A stretch of DNA of 35,010 nucleotides, taken from RGVD01 sp040403075. GTDB taxonomy: Bacteria > Bacteroidota > Bacteroidia > UKL13-3. The position numbers and the translations under genes are program-made. Numbering within the stretch: position 1 is the first letter of the stretch; each line of letters begins with the position of its first letter. Below, piece after piece: positions 1-8,700 of this stretch. The stretch lies in NCBI GenBank assembly GCA_040403075.1, contig JBBALJ010000030.1, forward strand, positions 1 to 35,010. The letters run 5' to 3'. A model generated the notes under the pieces. That model made no database searches and was not told the DNA's origin. It saw only the letters and a list, made by a program, of their open reading frames with translations.

Positions 1-27
1 ACCGAGGACAAAATGTTGTATTCGTAA

Positions 28-47
28 GGGCGAATCAATATTCGCCC
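28..47. other. Perfect 8-bp hairpin at window edge
   Basis: GGGCGAAT and ATTCGCCC form a perfect 8-bp stem around a 4-base loop. A run of seven A follows on the plus strand, and there is no T-tract on the 3' side of either strand. It could be the end of an unseen upstream plus-strand gene or an intergenic palindrome. No gene is visible in bases 1-131. Confidence 0.4.
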
Positions 48-61
48 CAAAAAAACAATCC

Positions 62-93
62 AAAAAAAACCGCCCAATTTCTTGAAGCGGTTT
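62..93 (-). terminator. Rho-independent terminator of the surface-protein operon
   Basis: Read on the minus strand, AAACCGC and GCGGTTT form a 7-bp stem with a 13-base loop, followed directly by a run of T (the A-tract at 62-69). It lies about 40 bases after the OmpA-like stop codon, so it closes the minus-strand gene set. Confidence 0.8.
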
Positions 94-131
94 AATTGAA
101 AGGGTATTATGAGAAAATTTGTTTCATAGGC

Positions 132-776
132 TTAAAACCTTATCTCTACCCTTCGGCATTCTTTGGCAGAAAGTTTTTCGTTCTCATCTGCCATTTTTCC
201 CCTTGAGTATATCCTCATGTTTTGAATCAGAAAACCCAAAGAAGTAAGTTCATCCTGCACAGCTTTTGCCCTTTGGTTGGAAAGGTTTTGGTTGTATTCA
301 TTGTTACCAATCCAATCGGTATAAGCCACCAATTGCAGAATTTTATTTCCATGTTCTTGTACTATTTTTTTAATAGTAGCTTTGTTTTCAGCAGACAAAG
401 TATAGCTTCCCATATCAAAATATAGCACAGCCAATACATTGTCAAACTTAGTTGTTACCACCTCTGGTGTTTCAGGCTTCTTTTCTTCCAAAGCCTTCAA
501 ACGTGCTTTTAGGTCGGCTATCTCCAATTGCTGCATGGCCAATTGAGCTTTTACTGAATCAGCAAAGTGTGACCATTTTTTGTTCAAATCTTGTATCATG
601 CGCGATTCGTTTGATGCTGTTTTATCGCTAAGGTAGGAGTTGATTTTTTCGTTCATATCCATCATCTCTTGCTTCACAGCATCTCGCTCAGCTTTGGCAC
701 TGTCTTGTTGCCCATAGGATGTATAAGACATCACTAGAAGCAATAAGCATAGGGCAAATAATTTTAGTCTAGTCAT
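132..776 (-). CDS. OmpA-like peptidoglycan-binding protein
   Basis: This is a 214-residue secreted envelope protein. A signal peptide occupies roughly residues 1-23 (hydrophobic LFALCLLLLVMSY, then YGQQ). A charged helical coiled-coil-like stretch runs to about residue 100, and an OmpA C-terminal domain fills residues 107-214. The domain shows the family signature TDxxGxxxYNxxLSxxRA, whose Asp and Arg normally hold the diaminopimelate of peptidoglycan. ATG at 776 is chosen over a TTG twelve bases upstream because the signal peptide follows it directly. The ATG overlaps the end of the PorP/SprF-like gene by 8 bases (ATGACTAG), so translation is probably coupled. Its likely role is to anchor the neighbouring outer-membrane barrel to the cell wall, as PorE-type proteins do in T9SS; the partner is inferred from position. 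The domain call is firm. Confidence 0.88.
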   Translation of the reverse strand: MTRLKLFALCLLLLVMSYTSYGQQDSAKAERDAVKQEMMDMNEKINSYLSDKTASNESRMIQDLNKKWSHFADSVKAQLAMQQLEIADLKARLKALEEKKPETPEVVTTKFDNVLAVLYFDMGSYTLSAENKATIKKIVQEHGNKILQLVAYTDWIGNNEYNQNLSNQRAKAVQDELTSLGFLIQNMRIYSRGKMADENEKLSAKECRRVEIRF

Positions 777-1893
777 TGTATTTAGCAATTACTGATTCAA
801 TGGTACTTTGTAAAGTTTTAATTTTTTGTATTTGCTCTTGGTTTGTAATTTTATACCTACCCAATACTTTTACTAAATCTTTATTCAACTTGCTAGCTTC
901 TTTTTTCATATTCACCAATCCTGGATTGGTTTTCTCAATGCTCATCAAGCCATTTAATCTTTCATTTAATTTGTCTATTTCATCTTGAATAACTTCATCA
1001 CTTACCACTTCGTTTTTTGAGGTAGGTTTTGGTTTATTAAATCCAAAAGAAATGGCAATTTCATTTTCAGCCGGAGCCAATGCATTGATACCTGAAGTAT
1101 AATTGTAATAAGCATAGCTGATAGCAAATGACTTAAAGTTCAAACCCGCTGCTCCAATGATTGAACCATTGCTACGGTAACCTGCAGTTAATGATACCAT
1201 ATCTTTCCAAGAACCTTGTAACAAGGCATCCACCATATTGGGGCTTGTATTCAATTTATAAAAGTTAACAATCGGTTTTAGTTTGCATTGTTTTTCAGTA
1301 CCGCTATAAAAGCTGTAAGCAGCATTTACAATCATCATATCATTCAATGGTCTATCACCTGTCATTAGTGAAGGGAATGAAAGGCCTAAATCTACTTTCT
1401 TATCATACTTGTAGTGCAAACCCACTCCACTTGAGAAAAGAATTTTATTCAAATCTTTGGTGTTTAAAGCGGGGTCGCTCATATCTACTTGGCGATTTAA
1501 CAATTCAGTTTTTAAGTTAGTTTGAGTGAAACCAAGCGACAAACCAAGGCTAAGACTGTTTTTGTTATTCAGTTTTACTTGTTTGCTATAGGCACCTTCC
1601 ACATTAATGGTTTGGAAAACACCCACCGAGCTTGATAATACCTTAGCACCAATACCCATGGTATTTTTAATAGGTGCATGGATACCAAAATTATATGAAC
1701 GTCCTGATCCATCTATACCACCCACGATTCCGCGTGTGTTAAAAATAGCATAGATATTATCATTAGAGCCCGCCAAGGATGGGTTATAAATAAAAGGATT
1801 TAATAGATTGGTATATACACTGCTTCTCTCTTGGGCACGAACCGTAGTTGCCACAACAAGTAAAATTAAAACAAGTTTGCTTATATTTTTCAT
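769..1893 (-). CDS. PorP/SprF-family T9SS outer-membrane protein with helical tail
   Basis: This 374-residue protein has a signal peptide (residues 1-20) and the PorP/SprF start signature, here NPFIYNPSLAGSND. Alternating beta strands run to about residue 286 and end in ISFGFNKPKP, as expected of an outer-membrane barrel. PorP/SprF proteins usually stop near this point, at about 300-330 residues. This one continues for about 88 mostly charged, helix-forming residues (287-374) with no strand pattern, probably a periplasmic coiled coil. Family members are needed for export of particular type B T9SS substrates, for example SprF for SprB in Flavobacterium johnsoniae. The gene lies 27 bases after a type B substrate gene and overlaps the OmpA-like gene, which suggests a dedicated substrate-barrel-anchor set. 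The family call is firm; the tail function is inference. Confidence 0.88.
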   Translation of the reverse strand: MKNISKLVLILLVVATTVRAQERSSVYTNLLNPFIYNPSLAGSNDNIYAIFNTRGIVGGIDGSGRSYNFGIHAPIKNTMGIGAKVLSSSVGVFQTINVEGAYSKQVKLNNKNSLSLGLSLGFTQTNLKTELLNRQVDMSDPALNTKDLNKILFSSGVGLHYKYDKKVDLGLSFPSLMTGDRPLNDMMIVNAAYSFYSGTEKQCKLKPIVNFYKLNTSPNMVDALLQGSWKDMVSLTAGYRSNGSIIGAAGLNFKSFAISYAYYNYTSGINALAPAENEIAISFGFNKPKPTSKNEVVSDEVIQDEIDKLNERLNGLMSIEKTNPGLVNMKKEASKLNKDLVKVLGRYKITNQEQIQKIKTLQSTIESVIAKYND

Positions 1894-1920
1894 GATTATT
1901 TTTAATTAGGAATGTGACAA

Positions 1921-2640
1921 TTAGTTTGGTTTAACAACATTTAAAATGCCTTTGTATTCTTTACCGGTGGCATCGTTTTTAAATGTGTAGTAGTAGGCAC
2001 CTGTTGGTAAGGTTTTACCATCATACGTAGCGGCCCAATCATTTTTGTAATCACGGGCAATTTTATATACTTCAAGTCCAAACTCGTTATATACGGTTAG
2101 TGCAAAGTCTTTATATGAGTCTACATCATCAATCCAAAACACATCGTTTTTACCATCTGCATTTGGCGAAATAAAGTTGCTTGCTGGCAATACATCTTTT
2201 GTGAAATAGCATGGGTATTTTCCATATACAACAAATGGAGAACTGGCTGTTCCGTACGCTGCATTTTGTTGAAACAACACTGAAACTTTAACATCAGCAT
2301 CATACACGCTATCATTAGCCACGTTATAAATTTTAAATGTTAAGGTATCACCTTTTGTACTGTTGCTATATATGAACAACGATGCTAAGTATTTTCCATT
2401 AACCACTTGGCTAGTAAGAGCAGTTCCTCTGCATTCGCTGCCTTTAAAAACACCAATGCGGTTGCTTGGGTTTAAAAGTTCAGCACAGTCGATATTTACC
2501 ACGGCCAACATGGTCATGTTGTATTGGAAACTTGGTGGGTTAACCGTCCAATTTGGCTCAGCGGCCGAAGCCTTGTTGATACCCAATAGGCATAGGGCCC
2601 CAAGTACCAGAATTGTTTTCAATTGTTTAATTGTATTCAT
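1921..2640 (-). CDS. Small T9SS type B (gliding-motility C-terminal domain) secreted protein
   Basis: This 239-residue protein has a signal peptide (residues 1-26, ending KASAAE), a module at about 28-140, and a type B T9SS sorting domain at about 150-239. The sorting domain shows ISPNADGKNDVFWI, LTVYNEFGLEVYK, NDW, LPTGAYYY and a final KGILNVV strand, matching the gliding-motility-associated C-terminal domain. The N-terminal module (W-T-V-N-P, F, M-T, then G-V-F-K-x-x-E-C-R-G, ending S-P-F-V-V) occurs twice more near the C-terminus of the giant protein upstream. ATG at 2640 is preferred to GTG at 2679 because the signal peptide starts there and the GTG lies inside a terminator T-tract. It is probably exported by T9SS using the adjacent PorP/SprF-like barrel and then held on the surface. 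Its ligand is unknown. Confidence 0.85.
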   Translation of the reverse strand: MNTIKQLKTILVLGALCLLGINKASAAEPNWTVNPPSFQYNMTMLAVVNIDCAELLNPSNRIGVFKGSECRGTALTSQVVNGKYLASLFIYSNSTKGDTLTFKIYNVANDSVYDADVKVSVLFQQNAAYGTASSPFVVYGKYPCYFTKDVLPASNFISPNADGKNDVFWIDDVDSYKDFALTVYNEFGLEVYKIARDYKNDWAATYDGKTLPTGAYYYTFKNDATGKEYKGILNVVKPN

Positions 2641-2667
2641 GTTGCTTTGATTTAATTTTTTAATTTT

Positions 2668-2712
2668 AAAAAAATCCACCCCTACTCCCTCCGTAGAGGG
2701 GAATAAGGGTGG
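2668..2712 (-). terminator. Terminator or attenuator between the giant gene and the small T9SS substrate
   Basis: On the minus strand CCACCC pairs with GGGTGG, and inside this CCCTC pairs with GAGGG around TACG. One base later comes a run of seven T (2668-2674). It begins 8 bases after the giant gene's stop codon. The shape is an intrinsic terminator, which could make the downstream genes less expressed than the giant gene. The symmetric CCACCCC / GGGGTGG core also looks like the short dispersed palindromes common in Bacteroidota intergenic DNA. Confidence 0.7.
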
Positions 2713-2719
2713 CTTTATC

Positions 2720-5700
2720 TTATAATTTAACTACTTTATGTCTTACTGTGTTACCTGAACTAATTATCTCTAAAATGTAAACACCAGCAGGTAGGTTAGA
2801 TGCTTTCCAGCTTAACTGATGAGCACCTTTGTTAAACATTTCAGAAGGATTGATTTCAGCCACTTCCTTACCTGATATGTCTATCATTTTCACGCTTACT
2901 TTATCATTTTGTGGTAAGTTGAACTCAACTGTTAAAGATTCAGTAAATGGAACTGGATAAACTTGTGTAGTAAATGCAGCGCTTACTTTATTTTCAACAC
3001 ATGGTCCATTGTTGGTTAACACAAATGGTTGTGCTACGCTACCTGCCAATGCATTTGCTTTATAGCTAATGTTTTGGTTCAAGTCATATACATTTCCTGT
3101 GCTTTCGTCTAACAATTTGAAGCTGATATTTTCATCTTCATTACCTGCAATATTCAAGAAGTAAGCTTGCTCATTGTTTTTGGTAGCTTGTGGATTTGTA
3201 TATCCACGTAACTCTCCATTTACAAAGGCACCTAATAAGAATCCAGATGCATTAGCCAAATTGGTACAAGCATTCACTTTTCCAATCACACTCATGTTGT
3301 TTGCAAACTTATGAGGGTTGTATGACCAATAAGCTGAATTAACTGCATTGTCTTCAACAGATTTTTTGCCAAACATAGCCGAGCGTGGGTAATTAAAACT
3401 ACCATTAGTAGAAGATTTGTATAAGTAACCTGCATTAGGTTTCAATGCGGTTAAACTACCCACCCAACCTAATACTGTATCATACACTGCAAAATTGGTT
3501 TGACCTTTTATCAAATCATTTTGTGATGCATTCAAGTCAGCCAAAGCTTCACTTACACTCATGTTACGTTGAGAAACAAATCCAAGGTAATTCCATCCTT
3601 GACTGTAATTAAGTGTGCGCAATGTTGGATTGGCTTCAACACCTCTAAGTTCAAGGGTGTCTTGTTCGCCTACATAGAATAGGTATGAGTTCTCTGGTTT
3701 AACACCTGCATTGATATTTGCCAAATTACCCGACCATCCATTGGCTGTATCAAATATGGCCATCTCGGTATTGTTCTTGATTTGGTTGCCAGCAAGTGGT
3801 TTGATACTGCTAAACAATTGGTTCAGATTAGAAGAATCTTTCATTAATAAATTGAATGAAACCCAATTCCAACCTTGGTTTAACACAATTCTCTCAGACA
3901 CTTTATCAAGTGCATTGAAAATTTGAGGAGAAGCCACACTACCTACTAAAGTATTTGAAACATAGTTTAATGATGGATCTACTTCAACATGTGTTTTACC
4001 TGTTGCCGAATTCCAAATTCTAAATTCCAATTGCTCGTTATCGTTGTTTCCATAAACATCCATGAACACTAGGTATTTATCCAATTGCTCATAGTATTGA
4101 ACTTTGCCAACACCTCTGCACTCATTGCTTACAAAGGCACCAAGCATATCATCAGTATTCGCTGAAATCACATTGTTAATTCTAACCTGACCCACAATAC
4201 TCATAGATTTTGAGAAATTGCTTGTATTAACCGACCAAGATGGTGCAACAGCATATACATTCAATTTTAATAATAGTTTATCAGCAAAACCGAAGTCTGT
4301 GTTTAATGTTAAATCTTGCTCATACTTACCAATGTTAATGGTAGGATCAACAGTGAATGTAATAACAACACTGCTACTAGGATTGATAGTTGAAGTAGTT
4401 ACTGAAGCTTTTAACCATGATGGTAAATTACCAATGGTAAACTCTTTAAGTGCTCCACCTGAATTGATAATTGTAGCTTGGAATGTTAACGGAGCTCCTG
4501 TTTCTTTATTGAATATTCGAGAATCATCTTGCCATTTTACTTGGTTTCTATCCACATAAGCAATCCAAGTTTTTGGTGATTGCATCACATTACCATTTTT
4601 ATCATTGATACCTTTTACAGTAATGTCAAGTGTAACATTTTCGATAAATTCATTGGCAGTTGTAGGGGTAATAATAATCTTATCACCATTTACACCATAA
4701 GTAAAATTGATACTTTGAGCAGCTCTAGGTAATTTAAGCGTAGGCGATAAATCACTTGTTGCAGCATTACCAAAAGAGGTAAATTTCCTTGTAGGAGATG
4801 TAACATCTCTATCACTTGGATTCAATACCGGGAAGCCCAATACTTCTTGGTAACTTTCAAAAGGCACATATAATACCAAGCCGGATTCATCACCATTCAA
4901 TCTATTGTTTTTATCACGTTTAATTTGTTCAATCAATCTTGAACTATTCCAGAAACGTAAATCATCCAATTGACCATTGAAGTGATTGCTTGTACTATCA
5001 AATTGAACGTTACCAATATTATTCCAACCTTTGGCACCAAACCAAAGTTTAGAACCACCCCACTGTTCGATACTGCCTGACTGCATTGAGTTTTGCAAAT
5101 TCGCATCTACATAGCAAGATAAGCTGCTATTTCTTCTTAATACCAAGGCTAAATGATGCCACTTTCCATCGAAATAGTTTGTGTTGGTAGCTAAGAAATT
5201 AACACCATTATGTTTAACCATTATGCGGCCAATAGAATCTGTTTCAATACTCCATTTAAGAGTTGCATTGTTAGCATCAGCTTGGCCTGTACCATTCGAT
5301 AAAAGACCCACTCTGTTTCCATTATTTCCTTTGAACCAAAACTCTAATGTAAAGTCCATTTCTTTTGAAATACCGAAATGCGTAGTAGGAACAGTTATAT
5401 AATCACCATTTCCATCAAAAGTATACGATTTACCCATAGGAGATAGGAACCATTGTGCATTGATGATGGTGGCATTACGAGAACGTGCATAATCTTTCAC
5501 TGTATTACCAGTTGCTTCGTCCATTCTCCAATTTGCTACCAATCCAGCATCTGTTCCATTCAACAATTTAGATTTTGTTTGGTTAGCATCCGTTAATGTG
5601 CGAGCCAACGACCATAATCTAACTTCATACAAATTACCTTTAGCAAATTTTGGAGCTCCAAAAGAAGCTTTACCCATATAGAATTTTCCGGCACCCGCAT

Positions 5701-8700
5701 AAGGATTGAATATTCTGTTATTTCCAATGTTTACAACTTGCTCACCTATGTATAAATCTGCTGTTTGCAATACTGAATTATAAGCAACGGCTAAGAAGTT
5801 ATAAGCAGTGGTATCAGTTATGGCAAGGTTTGAAGTTACTGTTTCAGCACCTAATCTGAAATAGAATTTATTATTCGCATCAAAACCAAGTTCAAACGAT
5901 GAGTTGGGGTCTGCACCTTGTGAGAATAACACTTGTTGCCCTAATCCACCACGCTTATGCCAGAACTCTATTGTGAATGGTTTCAACTGTAAATTCAGTG
6001 CTTGTGACACTTCCAAGTAATCATTATCGCCATCTAAATATAGCGTTGTGTTGTTGCGAATGGCTGATTTATTTAATACACCTTTTACTTCAAAGTTTGA
6101 TAATGACAAGGTGCTTTGCTCTATGGCTTCGTTAAACTGAATACTGATATCATTACCTGCCGATAAAATACCAGTTGATGGAGATGGTGTACCAAATGGT
6201 GTTGGGTTCACCCTATCAACCAAACCTTGCATAATGGTAGAACTAATGCGTGAATTAGGATAGCCTGGTGATATACATTCCGTTTCGGCTCTTAATTCAT
6301 AATTACCATCAGGTAAATTTCTGAAATTAAAAGGATAGAAAATATTTGGATCACCCATTGGTATCTGAACACTGGTATTATTTGTGTCTTTATAAAAAGA
6401 TTTTTCGCCATACCAAATATTGGTTCCACCAGGTTTATATTGGAAATGAACCGCTTTAAACCCACCCCAATTATAATTATAACCGCCTAATACAACTGGA
6501 AGAGTATCGTGATAACTGCTATTAAGCACCCATCTATCATCAGGCGATTTCATATTAATTGAGGTACAAGTTGGTAAAAAATGTGCACTGATAGAAACTG
6601 TATCAAAAATATCATCATCACATTGCGATTTCAATATTAATTGGATATTGTCGTAATCATAATGAGTCGCACCTCGTTTTAGCGTAAGTGTTTTTTGAAC
6701 CGTTGTTCCATAAGGAACATTAAAATCTCTGTTAGGGTCTAGTCCGTCTACTTTCAATACAGCACCATAAGGGTTGGTAGCTTCGTTTACACGTAACGAA
6801 TAGGTTCTATCCTGGCGACCTTCGCTTAAATTACCTAAATCTAAAATAAAGATAGCATCATCGCTTGCAGGTACATTAAAATTATTTGTTCTATCAACAG
6901 ATATGATAGGCACATCATTTTGTGCTGTTGCTGTTTGGATCTCGAAACCATTTTCTAATAATGTAGTTGAGGTAATGGTATCATTTGCTGGGTCGTAAAA
7001 CATAGCTCTTTGCTCTCCTTCGTAAGGGCAAGATGTTCTGCCAGCTCTAAGTTTAAATACATGGCCATTTCCATCCTTTGGATCTACAACATCTACTGAT
7101 ATCAAATCTCCATCATCCCCATCTTGAAGGGTATACGCAAAAGTGTTTGTTTTACTAGTGGTTCTTGATTTTGTTGCTCCTCTTGTTTGAGAAAAATTAG
7201 CAGATAAGCCAACTGTCAAGCCTGCTTTCTTAAATTTAAATCCGAGTTCTAGCTGAAACCTTTCTTCTATTTGCCACTCTATGTTTTCAGTGTAAGTTTG
7301 GTCCACTTGAGTAGAAAACTCTTGGGTATATGATGCTTTCCCTATGCTTATATTTGTACCACCTGAAACAGGAGTGGAACCAGAATTATTAATGGATTTA
7401 TACTTTACACTTTCATTTCTGGCAATGGCATTTTTCCATAACCTGATTTGATTGTTATAATACCTTATTGAATCAACTTCATAAATTGAATTACCATGAA
7501 AAGTATAACTTACGCCAGTAGAATCTTGAGCCTCTCTTGAGTATACAGTATTGGAAGACCTTGCACTTCCCCAAATTGGATCATCGTTATTTGAACCAAA
7601 TTTTAAACTGTATTTACTATCATTAGCATCACTAAATATAGGAATATATTTTTTTACACCTCTGTTGTTTAGTATATTTCTTGTAAGAAACTGATTTCGC
7701 AACTTTTCTAAATCTGGAATAATAATGCTTAGTATTTCATCTTGGGTATAAACAAATGTTGTTTTTGTGTTTCCTGGTGTAACATAAAAACCTTTAATCT
7801 TTCCAACCTTATATCCATTAATTTCATTCCCCAAACAAAACATTCCATCATTTTCTTGTTCTAAAATTCTACATGCAGCAGTGTCAATTAATGTTATTTG
7901 ATCCGAAACACCAAAAGTAATATTTTGAGCTTTACCAAAATATATATCAGCACCAGAACCAACTGAGCCAGGGTCGCTACCCGTAGTTAATGTATTATTA
8001 GTTGTAACAGTAGTTACCAACTCTCCATCACTGTTAATACTTTTACTAAATGATGCACCCAATTGAACATTATTCTCTATCTCAAATTTTGTTTCTGTTC
8101 CCAATCCAAGTGGCGCAACTATCGCTACCTCTTCCACTCCTCTTGAAATCTTCAAATCAACAGCAGAACCATATGAGTTACCGACATTCCAACTTTCTGC
8201 AGTTGTATATGAACTGCCTTTTGACCAAGTAGCACTGCTTGCACTTCCCGGAGGGTCTCTTAGAACAAAATCAACTAGGGCTGGTCCCGTTGTTGTAAAA
8301 TTCGAGTTGCCACTTATAGACCCAAAAATGTACCCTCTATAATATTGATTTACTAAATCATTTTTATTTGGCAGAAAATTAATTGTACTACCGATTTCTG
8401 GGACAAACTCAATTTGCATAGTTTTTGTAAAACTATATTGAGGATTTACAGAATTAGTTAGAGCATTTGGATTCCCTCCTTTAAAAGTTAACTGATAAAA
8501 TTCGCTTGTAATTTCTGTTTCAATTAATGTATTACCCCCTTGAGATAAGTCGTTAAATATCCTTAGGGTTCCTTGCACTGGAACTATATCTTTTTTATTA
8601 TTACCGATTAGTTTTAAATCAGCATTCTCATATACTTCTATTACTTTAATTAATCCTGTATAATTTTCATATTGCTGAAAAGCAGGGTATCCTAATTCAT

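Noticed and set aside
28..47. Edge hairpin as an intrinsic terminator
   Set aside because: No T-tract follows on either strand; kept only as a palindrome.
777..788. TTG start for the OmpA-like protein
   Set aside because: The ATG at 776 fits the signal peptide and the 8-base overlap with the upstream stop codon.
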